A stretch of DNA of 64,000 nt from Burkholderia pyrrocinia (GCF_003330765.1 NZ_CP024903.1:1178001-1242000); one strand, 5' to 3'. Shown: positions 52,032 to 62,183, counted from the stretch's first letter. Program-made: numbers and translations. Notes: a model not told the origin generated them from the letters alone.

Positions 52032-54629
52032 ATGAAACTCATCGTCATCGGCCACGGCATGGTCGGCCACAAGCTCCTCGAATGCGTCGCGGCCGAAGCC
52101 GGCACGACGGGCGCGCTGCAGGTCACCGTGCTCGGCGAGGAACCGCGCCCGGCCTACGATCGCGTGCACCTGTCCGAATTCTTCGCGGGCAAGTCGGCGG
52201 ACGACCTGTCGCTCGTCGAACCCGGCTTCTTCGAGCGTCATCCGCAGTTCGACCTGCGCCTGAACGCGTGCGTCGCGTCGATCGACCGCGCCGCGCATAC
52301 GGTCACGCTCGCGTCGGGCGAAACGCTCGGATACGACAAGCTGGTGCTCGCGACGGGCTCGCGCCCGTTCGTGCCGCCGCTGCCGGGCCGCGATCGCGCC
52401 GGCTGCTTCGTGTATCGCACGATCGAGGATCTCGAAGCGATGCAGGCGTGCGGCACGCACGCGAAGCGCGGTGTCGTGATCGGCGGCGGGCTGCTCGGCC
52501 TCGAATGCGCGAAGGCGCTGCGCGACATGGGGCTCGACACGCACGTCGTCGAATTCGCGCCGCGGCTGATGGCCGTGCAGGTTGACGACGGCGGCGGCCG
52601 GATGCTGCGCGCGAAGATCGAGGCGCTCGGCGTGACCGTGCATACGGGCAAGAACACGCTCGAGATCGTCGACGGCGAAGACGGTACGCACCGGATGGCG
52701 TTTGCCGACGGTACGCACCTCGACGCCGACATGATCGTGTTTTCCGCCGGCATCCGCGCGCGCGACGAACTGGCGCGCGCCTGCGGGCTCGAGACCGGCC
52801 CGCGCGGCGGCGTGGCGATCGACGACGCATGCCGGACGAGCGACGCCGACATCTACGCGATCGGCGAATGCGCGGCATGGAACGGCATGGTGTACGGCCT
52901 CGTCGCACCCGGCTACGACATGGCGCGCGTGGTCGCGAAGCAGCTCGGCGGCGACGCGAACGGCACGGCCGAGGCCGCATTCGCGGGCGCCGACATGAGC
53001 ACCAAGCTGAAGCTGATGGGCGTCGATGTCGCGAGCATCGGCGACGCGCACGGCGCGACGGCCGGCAGCCGCACCTACCAGTACGCGGACGAGCGCCGCC
53101 AGGTCTACAAGAAGCTCGTGGTGTCAGACTGCGGCAAGTTCCTGCACGGCGCGGTAATGGTCGGCGACGCGGCCGAATACGGCACGCTGCTGCAGATGAT
53201 GCTGAACCGCATCGAGCTGCCCGAGTCGCCCGAATTCCTGATCCTGCCGTCGTCGGACGGTGTCGCGAAGCCGGCGATCGGCGTCGACGCGCTGCCTGCG
53301 GCCGCGCAGATCTGCTCGTGCAACAACGTGTCGAAGTCGCAGATCTGCGCGGCGGTCGCGGATGGCGCGGCGAGCCTCGGCGCGCTGAAGTCGTGCACGG
53401 GCGCCGGCACGTCGTGCGGCGGCTGCGTGCCGCTCGTCACGCAGATCATGAAGGCCGAGATGAAGAAGCAGGGCCTCGCGGTCAACAACCATCTGTGCGA
53501 GCACTTCCCGCATTCGCGCCAGGAGCTGTTCCACCTGATCCGCGTCGAGGGCATCACGACCTTCGACGAACTGCTCGCGAAGCACGGCCACGGGCTCGGC
53601 TGCGACGTGTGCAAGCCGGCCGTCGCGGGCATCCTCGCGTCGTGCTTCAACGAGTTCGTGCTGAAGAAGGAGCATGCGGGGCTGCAGGATTCGAACGACT
53701 ACTACCTCGCGAACATCCAGCGCGACGGCACGTATTCGGTCGTGCCGCGCATGGCGGGCGGCGAGGTCACGCCGGAAGGGCTGATCGCGGTCGGCCAGGT
53801 CGCGAAGAAATACGGGCTCTATACGAAGATCACGGGCGGCCAGCGCGTCGACCTGTTCGGCGCGCGCGTCGAGCAATTGCCGTCGATCTGGGAGGAGCTG
53901 ATCGCGGCCGGCTTCGAGTCGGGGCATGCGTACGGCAAGTCGGTGCGCACCGTGAAGTCGTGCGTCGGCTCGACGTGGTGCCGCTACGGCGTCGACGATT
54001 CGGTCGGCCTCGCGATCGACATCGAGAACCGCTACAAGGGGCTGCGCGCGCCGCACAAGATCAAGTTCGGCGTGTCGGGTTGCACGCGCGAATGCGCGGA
54101 AGCGCAGGGCAAGGACGTCGGCATCATCGCGACCGAGAAGGGCTGGAACCTGTACGTGTGCGGCAACGGCGGGATGAAGCCGCGCCATGCGGAGCTGCTC
54201 GCGGCCGATCTCGACCGCGACACGCTGATCCGCTACATCGACCGCTTCCTGATGTTCTACGTGCGCACCGCCGACCGGCTGCAGCGCACGAGCGTGTGGC
54301 GCGACAACCTCGAAGGCGGGCTCGACTACCTGATCGACGTCGTCGTGCACGACAAGCTCGCGATCGCGGCCGAACTCGAAGGCGACATGCAGCACGTGGT
54401 CGACACCTACGAATGCGAATGGAAGAAGGCCGTCACCGATCCCGACACGCGCAAGCGCTTCCGTCACTTCGTGAACAGCGATGCGTCGGACGCGACCATC
54501 GAATTCGTCGAGACGCGCGGCCAGATCCGGCCCGCGACGCCCGGCGAACGCGCGGGCGGCAAGCCCGTATCGATCCCGGTCGTCGCCGAAGGCGCGACGC
54601 AAGCCGTCACCGAATCCGCAACCGCTTGA
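52032..54629 (+). CDS. nirB: Assimilatory nitrite reductase NAD(P)H large subunit
   Basis: 865 residues. FAD- and NAD(P)H-binding domains (GHGMVGHKLLE; 'GVVIGGGLLGLECAKAL'), a BFD-type [2Fe-2S] region ('CSCNNVSKSQIC', 'SCTGAGTSCGGC') and a siroheme/4Fe-4S domain with 'CVGSTWC' and 'CTREC' (about 635-690). Six-electron reduction of nitrite to ammonium in the cytosol. Siroheme comes from the cobA pathway encoded opposite. Confidence 0.96.
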   Translation: MKLIVIGHGMVGHKLLECVAAEAGTTGALQVTVLGEEPRPAYDRVHLSEFFAGKSADDLSLVEPGFFERHPQFDLRLNACVASIDRAAHTVTLASGETLGYDKLVLATGSRPFVPPLPGRDRAGCFVYRTIEDLEAMQACGTHAKRGVVIGGGLLGLECAKALRDMGLDTHVVEFAPRLMAVQVDDGGGRMLRAKIEALGVTVHTGKNTLEIVDGEDGTHRMAFADGTHLDADMIVFSAGIRARDELARACGLETGPRGGVAIDDACRTSDADIYAIGECAAWNGMVYGLVAPGYDMARVVAKQLGGDANGTAEAAFAGADMSTKLKLMGVDVASIGDAHGATAGSRTYQYADERRQVYKKLVVSDCGKFLHGAVMVGDAAEYGTLLQMMLNRIELPESPEFLILPSSDGVAKPAIGVDALPAAAQICSCNNVSKSQICAAVADGAASLGALKSCTGAGTSCGGCVPLVTQIMKAEMKKQGLAVNNHLCEHFPHSRQELFHLIRVEGITTFDELLAKHGHGLGCDVCKPAVAGILASCFNEFVLKKEHAGLQDSNDYYLANIQRDGTYSVVPRMAGGEVTPEGLIAVGQVAKKYGLYTKITGGQRVDLFGARVEQLPSIWEELIAAGFESGHAYGKSVRTVKSCVGSTWCRYGVDDSVGLAIDIENRYKGLRAPHKIKFGVSGCTRECAEAQGKDVGIIATEKGWNLYVCGNGGMKPRHAELLAADLDRDTLIRYIDRFLMFYVRTADRLQRTSVWRDNLEGGLDYLIDVVVHDKLAIAAELEGDMQHVVDTYECEWKKAVTDPDTRKRFRHFVNSDASDATIEFVETRGQIRPATPGERAGGKPVSIPVVAEGATQAVTESATA

Positions 54630-54641
54630 TTGGAGAACATC

Positions 54642-54986
54642 ATGAACGATCGTCTTCCCCTGTCCTGGACCCGCGTGTGCCCGCTCGACGACATCGTGCC
54701 GAACACCGGCGTGTGCGCGCTCGTCAACGGCGAGCAGGTCGCGGTGTTTCACGTTGCGCATGCCGACGGCGGCGTGTTCGCGATCGACAACGTCGACCCC
54801 GTGTCGCAGGCGGCCGTGATGTCGCGCGGGCTGATCGGCAGCCTCGGCGAGCGCGTCGTCGTCGCGTCGCCGCTGTACAAGCAGCATTTCGACCTGCGCA
54901 CTGGCGAATGCCTCGAATCGCCCGAGCAGTCGGTGAGCGCGTATCCGTCGCGGGTCAAGGACGGCTTCGTGTGGATCGCGGCCTGA
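54642..54986 (+). CDS. nirD: Nitrite reductase small subunit
   Basis: 114 residues, ATG 54642 after TGGAGAAC. Rieske-like fold ('FAIDNVDPVSQAAVMSRGLIG', 'VASPLYKQHFDLRTGECL') without the Cys/His cluster ligands, which is normal for NirD. Lies 12 bp after nirB and partners it. Confidence 0.94.
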   Translation: MNDRLPLSWTRVCPLDDIVPNTGVCALVNGEQVAVFHVAHADGGVFAIDNVDPVSQAAVMSRGLIGSLGERVVVASPLYKQHFDLRTGECLESPEQSVSAYPSRVKDGFVWIAA

Positions 54987-55002
54987 CCGTCCCGGAGCGC
55001 GC

Positions 55003-58000
55003 ATGACCGCCACCCCCGTCAAGAGTGTGTGCCCGTACTGCGGCGTCGGCTGCGGGATGGTGCTGCACGTCGAGGATGGCGAGGTCGTCAAGGTATCCGG
55101 CGACGCCGACCATCCGACCAACTTCGGGCGGCTGTGCACCAAGGGTTCGTCGGCGCACGTCGCGCTGCGCCGCTCGGGGCGGCTCGACCGCGCGTTCGTG
55201 CGCCGTGCGCGCGAGGACGACCTCGTGCCGCTGCCGGCCCGCGATGCGATCGCCGAGACCGCGCGCCGCCTGCGCGCGGTGCTCGATGCGCACGGCCCCG
55301 ATGCGTTGTCGTTCTATGTGTCCGGGCAGATGTCGATCGAGGCGCAATACCTCGTCAACAAGCTCGCGAAGGGCTTTGTCGGCACCAACAACATCGAGTC
55401 GAACTCGCGCCTCTGCATGGCGAGCGCGAGCACCGGCTACAAGCAGTCGCTCGGCGCGGACGGGCCGCCCGGGTCGTACCAGGATTTCGATCGTGCGAAC
55501 CTGTTCTTCGTGATCGGCGCGAACATGGCCGATTGCCACCCGATCCTGTTCCTGCGGATGATGGATCGCGTGAAGGCCGGCGCGAAGCTGATCGTCGTCG
55601 ATCCGCGCCGTACCGGCACGGCCGACAAGGCCGACCTGTTCCTGCAGATCCGGCCGGGCACCGATCTCGCGCTGACGAACGGGCTGCTGCATCTGCTGCA
55701 TGCGAACGGCCGCACCGACGGCGCGTTCATCGACGCGTACACCGAAGGCTGGGACGCGATGCCCGCGTTCCTCGCCGACTACACGCCCGAGCGTGTCGCC
55801 CAAATCACGGGGCTCGCGGAAGCCGATCTCCGCACGGCCGCGCAATGGATCGGCGACGCGCAGGAGTGGATGAGCTGCTGGACGATGGGGCTCAACCAGA
55901 GCACGCACGGCGTGTGGAACACCAACGCGATCTGCAACCTGCACCTCGCGACCGGCCGCATCTGCCGCCCCGGCAGCGGGCCGTTCTCGCTGACGGGCCA
56001 GCCGAACGCGATGGGCGGGCGCGAGATGGGCTACATGGGGCCCGGGCTGCCGGGCCAGCGCTCGGTGCTGTCCGACGACGACCGCCATTTCGTCGAGAAC
56101 CTGTGGCGCGTGCCGGCCGGCACGCTGCGCAAGGAAACCGGCCAGGGCACCGTCGACCTGTTCTCGCGGATGGCGGCGGGCGACATCAAGGCATGCTGGA
56201 TCGTCTGCACGAACCCGGTCGCGACCGTGCCGAACCGACAGAACGTGATCGCCGGGTTGCAGGCCGCGGAGCTCGTGATCGCACAGGACGCGTTCCTCGA
56301 TACCGAGACCAACCGCTACGCGGATATCCTGCTGCCCGGCGCGCTGTGGGCCGAGGGCGACGGCGTGATGATCAACTCCGAGCGCAACATGACGCTGATG
56401 CGCGCCGCGGTCGCGCCGCCCGGCGACGCGCTGCCCGACTGGCGCATCGTTGCGGAAGTCGCGCGCGCGATGGGCTTCGGCGACGCGTTCGACTATGCGT
56501 CGGCGGCCGACGTGTTCGACGAGATCGTCCGTTTCTCGAATCCGGCGACGGGCTATGACCTGCGCGGCGCGAGCCATGCGGTGCTGCGCGACGGGCCCGT
56601 GCAGTGGCCGGTCGCACCGGGCACCGCGCGCGCGCGGCACCCGATCCGCTACCTGAACGACGGCGTGAGCCAGACGCTGCGCACGGCCGCCGACGCGAAC
56701 GATGCACCGCGCATTGCGTTCCCGACGCCGTCGGGCAAGGCACGCTTCTTCGCGCGGCCGCACGTCGATCCGGCCGAGCTGCCCGACGACACGTTCCCGA
56801 TCGTGCTGAACACCGGGCGGCTGCAGCATCAATGGCACACGATGACGAAGACGGGCAAGGTCGCGATGCTCAACAAGCTCAACCCGCGCCCGTTCGTCGA
56901 GCTTCACCCGGACGATGCGAGCGCGCTCGGCATCGCCGCGAAGGACAGCGTCGAGATCCGTTCGGCGCGTGGCCGCGCGGTGCTGCCGGCCGTCGTGACC
57001 GAGCGCGTGCAGCGCGGCAACTGCTTCGCGCCTATGCACTGGAACGACGTGTACGGCGACGACCTGTGCATCAACGCGGTGACGAACGACGCGATCGATC
57101 CCGAATCGCAGCAACCCGAACTGAAATATTGCGCGGTCGCGCTGCGGCGCGTCGAGACGGATGCGTTCGCGTCCGCCGACGACGGGGCGGCGCAAGCCGA
57201 TGCATGCGCCGACGACGCGCGGCCCGCGCCGGCGATGGTGCAGGCCACCGCTTCACAGGAATCCGACATGGCAGACATCGACACTTTCGCGGCCGCGTTC
57301 GGCATCGCCGACCTCGCGCCGCCGCCGCTGACCGACACGGAGCGGCTGTACGTGGCCGGCCTCGTCAGCGGGCTGAAGGCGAGCGCCGGCCGACGCGAGG
57401 GCAGCGTGCCCGTGTTGCCGGCCGGCGCGCCGCTCGCGCCGCCGGTGCGGTTCTGGCTCGACGGGATGCTCGCGGGCCTCTTCAGCCGCTCGGCGCCCGC
57501 GCGCACGCAGGATGGCGCGGCGCCGGCTCTGGCGCTGCCGGCCGCCGCCGCCGCGTCCGGCGGCGTGCGGATCGTGCGTACGCGCCCGAAGGTCGTGCTG
57601 CTGTGGGCATCGCAGACCGGCAACATCGAATCGCTGACCGAGGATTACGCGACGCAGTTGATGAATGCGGGTTTCGAGATCCGCACCACGTGCATGTCCG
57701 ACTATCCGGTCGCGTCGCTCGCCGGCGCGCAATACGTGCTGCTGATGACGAGCACGTTCGGTGACGGCGATGCGCCCGACAACGGCAGCGAATTCTGGGA
57801 CGCGCTGCAGGCCGGCAGCGCCGCGCGCCTCGACGGCGTGCACTTCGCGGTGCTCGCGTTCGGCGATCGCAACTACGACCAGTTCTGCGGCCACGGCCGC
57901 CGGCTCGACGCGCGCCTCGCGGAACTCGGCGCGGCGCGGCTGTGCCCACGTGTCGATTGCGACGTCGAATTCCAGCGCGACGCCGACCAGTGGCTCGAGC

Positions 58001-59196
58001 GCGTCGTCGCGCGGATCAAGGAGGCGGACGCCGCGCTGCATGCGGTGCCGTCCGGCGGGTTGAGCCCGTCGGGGCTGCTGCCGACGAAGGCGCATCCGGC
58101 GCCGTCGAAGCTCGTCGCGAACCTGCGGCTCAACCGTCCGGGCGCCGCGAAGGACACGCGCTATGTGTCGCTGTCGACCGAAGGCGCGAACCTCGAATAC
58201 GAATCCGGCGACGCGCTCGGCGTGTGGCCGGCCAACTGCCCGGAGCTGGTCGACGAGCTGCTCGCCGTCACCGCGCTGAAGGCCGATGCGCCGGTGGCGG
58301 TGGCGGGCGTCGGTGACCTGCGCCTTCGCGACGCGCTGGCGCACCACCTCGACATCACGCGTCCGCATCCCGATACGCTGGCGTTCATCGCGTCGCGCAG
58401 TGCGAACGGCGCGCTGAAGGCGCTGCTCGGCGACGATCGCAAGGCCGACCTGAAGCAATGGCTGTGGGGCCAGCAGCTCGCGGACGTGCTGCACGAATTT
58501 CCGGTCGATCTGTCGGGCGCGGATCTGGTCGGCATGCTGAAACGGCTGCAGCCGCGCCTCTATTCGATCGCGTCGAGCCCGAGCGCGCACCAGGGCGAGA
58601 TCCACCTGACCGTGTCGGCCGTGCGCTATCACAACGGCCGGCGCGCGCGCAAAGGCGTCGCGTCGACGTTCCTCGCCGATCGCGCGGACGACGGCCGCGT
58701 GCCCGTGTTCGTGCAGAAGTCCGCACATTTCCGGCCGCCGGTGAACGGCGACGTGCCGATCGTGATGGTCGGCCCCGGCACCGGCGTCGCGCCGTTCCGC
58801 GGCTTCCTGCACGAGCGGCAGGCGCGCGGCGCGCGCGGGCGCAACTGGCTGTTCTTCGGCGAGCAGCACGCGCAGACCGACTTCTACTATGGCGACGAGC
58901 TGGGCGCGATGCACGACAGCGGCTTCCTGACGCGGCTCGATCTCGCGTTCTCGCGCGACCAGGCCGACAAGATCTACGTGCAGGACCGGATGCGCGAGCA
59001 GGGCGCCGAGCTGTTCGCTTGGCTGGAGGAAGGCGCGCACTTCTACGTGTGCGGCGACGCGTCACGGATGGCGAAGGACGTCGACACCGCGCTGAAGGCG
59101 GTCGTCGCCGAACACGGCGGGATGTCGGACGACGACGCGAACGATTACGTCGCGCGGCTCGCGAAGGCGCGGCGGTACGTGCGGGACGTGTATTGA
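55003..59196 (+). CDS. Fused assimilatory nitrate reductase and CysJ-type diflavin reductase
   Basis: 1397 residues. The N-terminal half (about 1-720) is a molybdopterin enzyme: 4Fe-4S cysteines C10, C13, C17 and C45, Mo-ligand region 'SNSRLCMASAST', and a dinucleotide-binding C-terminal domain ('VLNTGRLQHQWHTMTKTGKV'). A linker leads to a flavodoxin domain (about 862-1010, 'LLWASQTGNIESLTEDYA'), then a CysJ/P450-reductase-like FAD/NADPH module with 'RLYSIASSPS' (about 1184) and 'VGPGTGVAPFRGFL' (about 1255). NADPH electrons can thus pass FAD-FMN-4Fe4S-Mo to nitrate in one chain. Starts 16 bp after nirD. Confidence 0.95.
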   Translation: MTATPVKSVCPYCGVGCGMVLHVEDGEVVKVSGDADHPTNFGRLCTKGSSAHVALRRSGRLDRAFVRRAREDDLVPLPARDAIAETARRLRAVLDAHGPDALSFYVSGQMSIEAQYLVNKLAKGFVGTNNIESNSRLCMASASTGYKQSLGADGPPGSYQDFDRANLFFVIGANMADCHPILFLRMMDRVKAGAKLIVVDPRRTGTADKADLFLQIRPGTDLALTNGLLHLLHANGRTDGAFIDAYTEGWDAMPAFLADYTPERVAQITGLAEADLRTAAQWIGDAQEWMSCWTMGLNQSTHGVWNTNAICNLHLATGRICRPGSGPFSLTGQPNAMGGREMGYMGPGLPGQRSVLSDDDRHFVENLWRVPAGTLRKETGQGTVDLFSRMAAGDIKACWIVCTNPVATVPNRQNVIAGLQAAELVIAQDAFLDTETNRYADILLPGALWAEGDGVMINSERNMTLMRAAVAPPGDALPDWRIVAEVARAMGFGDAFDYASAADVFDEIVRFSNPATGYDLRGASHAVLRDGPVQWPVAPGTARARHPIRYLNDGVSQTLRTAADANDAPRIAFPTPSGKARFFARPHVDPAELPDDTFPIVLNTGRLQHQWHTMTKTGKVAMLNKLNPRPFVELHPDDASALGIAAKDSVEIRSARGRAVLPAVVTERVQRGNCFAPMHWNDVYGDDLCINAVTNDAIDPESQQPELKYCAVALRRVETDAFASADDGAAQADACADDARPAPAMVQATASQESDMADIDTFAAAFGIADLAPPPLTDTERLYVAGLVSGLKASAGRREGSVPVLPAGAPLAPPVRFWLDGMLAGLFSRSAPARTQDGAAPALALPAAAAASGGVRIVRTRPKVVLLWASQTGNIESLTEDYATQLMNAGFEIRTTCMSDYPVASLAGAQYVLLMTSTFGDGDAPDNGSEFWDALQAGSAARLDGVHFAVLAFGDRNYDQFCGHGRRLDARLAELGAARLCPRVDCDVEFQRDADQWLERVVARIKEADAALHAVPSGGLSPSGLLPTKAHPAPSKLVANLRLNRPGAAKDTRYVSLSTEGANLEYESGDALGVWPANCPELVDELLAVTALKADAPVAVAGVGDLRLRDALAHHLDITRPHPDTLAFIASRSANGALKALLGDDRKADLKQWLWGQQLADVLHEFPVDLSGADLVGMLKRLQPRLYSIASSPSAHQGEIHLTVSAVRYHNGRRARKGVASTFLADRADDGRVPVFVQKSAHFRPPVNGDVPIVMVGPGTGVAPFRGFLHERQARGARGRNWLFFGEQHAQTDFYYGDELGAMHDSGFLTRLDLAFSRDQADKIYVQDRMREQGAELFAWLEEGAHFYVCGDASRMAKDVDTALKAVVAEHGGMSDDDANDYVARLAKARRYVRDVY

Positions 59197-59372
59197 TCGC
59201 GTGCGGATCGGCGTGACGGGGCCGCGCCGGCACGCGGGCCCGGCTTCGGCGGCGAGTTGGCCCGCGACGGTCCGGGCCGTCGGGAGCCGTCGATGGCGAA
59301 CGCTCTGCGCGTGACGGGCCGGGCGGCGGACGTGGCGTTCCCACGTGAACCGCTTGCCGCCGCCGGTTTGCG

Positions 59373-60149
59373 TTACTGTTGCCGGCTCCACGCATGCTCC
59401 TGCTCGGCGCGGACGAATTCCTCGGCCGACTCCGGCAGCAGGTTGCGGAACGCGCCGCCGTCGCTGTCGATCACGTCCACCATCTTCGCGATCATTTCCT
59501 CGGGATCGTGCTGTTCGAGCGGGAACGTCAGCTTTTCGGGCGTCACGGTGTGGACGGCCGGATCGCGCCAGCGTTGCGGCGTCTCCATCATCCGGTCGTT
59601 GAAGCCGGTGCTGTACGGGCCGGGGTTCACGACGGCGACGCGGATGCCGTGCGGCGCCAGTTCCGCATGCATCGCCTCGGCGATCGATTCGACCGCATGC
59701 TTCGACGCACAGTACGCGCCCGTGAACGGGCCGGTGATCAGCCCGGCAATCGACGATACGAACACGATCTTGCCGTGCCGGCGCGCAAGCATCCCGCGCG
59801 CGATCTGTTGCGTGAGCTCGAGCGGCCCGAGCACGTTGACGTCGAACAGTTCGCGCACGATCTCGATCGGCAGGTCGACGAGCGCGCCGGCTTCGCCGAC
59901 GCCTGCGTTGTTGACGAGCACGTCGACGTCGAGCTCGGCCGCGCGGGCGCGGTCGTAGGCGGACGTGACGTCGAGCTTGACGACGCGCAGCGAGGCGCCG
60001 CGTTGGGCCGCGGCGGCCGTCACGACGTCGATCTCGGCGGCGGCGCGGACGCCGGCCGTCACGTCGTGGCCGCGTTCGGCGAGCCGCAGCGCGACTTCGA
60101 GGCCGAAGCCCGAGCCTGCGCCGGTGATGAGGATGCGTTTCTGTGCCAT
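59373..60149 (-). CDS. Short-chain dehydrogenase/reductase
   Basis: 258 residues. Classical SDR: cofactor motif ITGAGSGFG, 'DVLVNNAGVG', serine in 'VSSIAGL' and YCASK. The later 'NPGPYSTGFNDRM' is typical of enzymes related to retinol/hydroxysteroid dehydrogenases. Converges with the nitrate reductase gene; downstream of the GlcG-like gene by 4 bp, so one operon. Confidence 0.92.
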   Translation of the reverse strand: MAQKRILITGAGSGFGLEVALRLAERGHDVTAGVRAAAEIDVVTAAAAQRGASLRVVKLDVTSAYDRARAAELDVDVLVNNAGVGEAGALVDLPIEIVRELFDVNVLGPLELTQQIARGMLARRHGKIVFVSSIAGLITGPFTGAYCASKHAVESIAEAMHAELAPHGIRVAVVNPGPYSTGFNDRMMETPQRWRDPAVHTVTPEKLTFPLEQHDPEEMIAKMVDVIDSDGGAFRNLLPESAEEFVRAEQEHAWSRQQ

Positions 60150-60153
60150 GTGC

Positions 60154-60594
60154 TTACTCCTTGCTGTTGAGGGTGGCCTGGAAATGGTCGCTGCAGGCCC
60201 GCGCGATCGCTTCGTCTTGTTCGACGCTGCCGCCCGACACGCCGATTGCGCCGACGCAGCGCCAGTCGCCGTCGATGAGCGGCTCGCCGCCGCCGAACGT
60301 GACGAGCCCGCCGTGACTGTGCTCGATGCCGCGCAACGGTCCGTCGACGCCGGACATCGCGCCGAGCGATGCGGTCGACGCGCGAAAGCGGATCGCGGTC
60401 AACGCCTTGCGCTGCGCGAGGTCGATCGCGCCGAGAAAGCAGTCGTCGGTGCGCGCGAAGGCGAGCAGGTTGGCGCCGGCGTCGACGACCGCGATGGCGA
60501 CACCCGCGATCTGCGATGCAGCGGCATGCGCGAGTCCTGCGTCGATCGTGCGTTGGGCGGCTGCAAGCGGCAGTGCGGTGCTGAACGGGTTCAT
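60154..60594 (-). CDS. GlcG/HbpS-like protein (DUF336)
   Basis: 146 residues. 'GVAIAVVDAGANLLAFARTDDCFLGAIDLAQRKALTAIRF' and 'GGEPLIDGDWRCVGAIGVSGGSVEQDEAIA' are the core of the heme-degrading/GlcG fold. Members bind heme or act in glycolate use and diol dehydratase operons. Operon with the SDR; divergent to the LysR at 60687, its probable regulator. Confidence 0.88.
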   Translation of the reverse strand: MNPFSTALPLAAAQRTIDAGLAHAAASQIAGVAIAVVDAGANLLAFARTDDCFLGAIDLAQRKALTAIRFRASTASLGAMSGVDGPLRGIEHSHGGLVTFGGGEPLIDGDWRCVGAIGVSGGSVEQDEAIARACSDHFQATLNSKE

Positions 60595-60686
60595 GCTGGG
60601 CTCCGGTAGGACGACATGGCCAGTTTAGGCAGTCCGGGTATATGGGAGAATCACCATTCCGCTCGAAAGAGTTTCAAGTTTTTCTA

Positions 60687-61598
60687 ATGATGAGCCGACG
60701 CGATCCGATGGCCGGGCTGCACGTCTTCATGAGTGTCGCGACGTCCGGCAACTTCACCCGGGCGGCCGCTGCGCTCGGCCTGACGCCCGCCGCCATCAGC
60801 CTGGCGATCGGGCAACTCGAAGGCGAGCTGAACGTGAAGCTGTTCAACCGGAGCACGCGCGGCGTGAGCCTGACGGAAGCGGGGCAGCGTTACCGGCGGC
60901 AGACGGAGCCCGCGTACCGGCAGGTCATGCAGGCGCGGGACGAACTGAAGGACGCGCGTAGCGAGCCGAGCGGCCTGTTGCGCATCACGGCGCTGCCGCT
61001 GGCGCGCACGCTGGCGATCGCGCCGATGCTCGCGGAATTCCGCCGGCGCTACCCGAAAGTCCGGCTCGAGATCCGTTACGAGAACGAACTCGTCGATATC
61101 GCGAAGGACGGATTCGATGCGGGGATTCGTCTCGCCGACCGGCTGCAGCCGGGCATGATCGGCGTGCGGATCGCCCCTGCGTTGTCGTGCGCGCTCGTCG
61201 CGTCGCCGGATTACCTGGCGCGGCACGGTGTGCCCGGGGCGGTGGCGGACCTCGGCGATTATCCCTGCATCCGCTTCCGCTTTTCGGAAAGCGGGCGCCT
61301 GCACAAGTGGCTGCTGCGCGATGGGCGCCGCGATGTCGATCTCGATCTGGACGGCGTGTTCGTGACGAACGACGCGGATGCCGTGATCGATGCGGCGCGC
61401 GAGGGCGTCGGCATCGCGTTCGCTATCATGCGCGAACGAATCGAGCAGGACCTGCGCGACGGGACGCTCGTCGAGGTGTTGCCCGGCGCGTGCCGGACGC
61501 TGCCGCCGATGTGGCTGTACTACGTAAACCGCAAGCATGTGCCGGCCAAGCTGCGGGCGTTCATCGACGTGCTGCGCGAGCGGGCCGGGTCGGCCTAG
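60687..61598 (+). CDS. LysR family transcriptional regulator
   Basis: 303 residues from ATG 60687 (MMSRRDPMAGLHVFMSV); starts at 60690 or 60642 are possible. Helix-turn-helix 'GNFTRAAAALGLTPAAISLAIGQLEGELNVKLFNRSTRGVSLTEAG' and full effector domain. Divergent to the GlcG-like/SDR unit, which it probably controls. Confidence 0.9.
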   Translation: MMSRRDPMAGLHVFMSVATSGNFTRAAAALGLTPAAISLAIGQLEGELNVKLFNRSTRGVSLTEAGQRYRRQTEPAYRQVMQARDELKDARSEPSGLLRITALPLARTLAIAPMLAEFRRRYPKVRLEIRYENELVDIAKDGFDAGIRLADRLQPGMIGVRIAPALSCALVASPDYLARHGVPGAVADLGDYPCIRFRFSESGRLHKWLLRDGRRDVDLDLDGVFVTNDADAVIDAAREGVGIAFAIMRERIEQDLRDGTLVEVLPGACRTLPPMWLYYVNRKHVPAKLRAFIDVLRERAGSA

Positions 61599-62183
61599 CC
61601 TGGCCTCGTCTCGCCGCCTGCATACGGCGTGGGGCGCTTATCGGACGGCGTTCTATCCGACTGACGACTATAAGGCGATCGGGCTGGCCGAGCATGAGCG
61701 GGTGAAAATGAGGGGCGGGGCGACGTCCGGCTGTGAGCGCGTGCCGTCAGGGTCCGGTGACGGGAGCAGGCGAAACGCAACGCGCATCAGTGCTGCCTGA
61801 CCCGACGGCACATCTGTCCCCATTCCAGAATTGCCCGGCGACCTTGTGCTTTTGTCCTCCTCCGCACGGCCCGACCGGGGAATTTCACCCAAATACACCA
61901 CCCGCCATTCACCCGATGAAAAATCCCCGCCGGTTCCCGGTATGATGCGCAGCTTGCGTTCGTCGGCCGCATGATTTCGATGCGATTTTGGCGCGCCTGG
62001 CGCTCCCCAACCGCCCGGTGCGAACCTGAAAGATTCTGTAATATAAATTTCGTATACTCGTAAGTTCTGATCCAGGCGCTGCCTGCCTTTTCCTTCGGCC
62101 GACCGCCCACGCAGAACAACCCGATTCGTCGCCGCGTGACCACCTTGCGCCGCGACACGCTATGCACCGCCACTGAATAACCT
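61599..62183. other. 585-bp intergenic region before mprF
   Basis: No gene recognised. An inverted repeat (61741-61754 with 61799-61811) is described separately. The right part (62030-62060) is A+T rich with TATACT at 62053-62058 as a possible -10 box for mprF; no matching -35 could be fixed. Confidence 0.45.
61741..61811. repeat. Imperfect inverted repeat of about 13 bp
   Basis: GTGCCGTCAGGGTC at 61741-61754 is the inverse of GACCCGACGGCAC at 61799-61811 apart from one extra base, with 44 bp between. Neither arm borders a recognised gene. The right arm is followed by ATCTGTCCCCATTCC. Confidence 0.6.

Noticed and set aside
54642..54986. nirD as a degenerate Rieske protein that lost its cluster
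   Set aside because: Absence of the Cys/His ligands is normal for NirD and not a sign of decay.
59265..59284. CGACGG/CCGTCG hairpin after the nitrate reductase gene as terminator
   Set aside because: Six-bp stem with no T run on either strand; in such G+C-rich DNA this is expected by chance.
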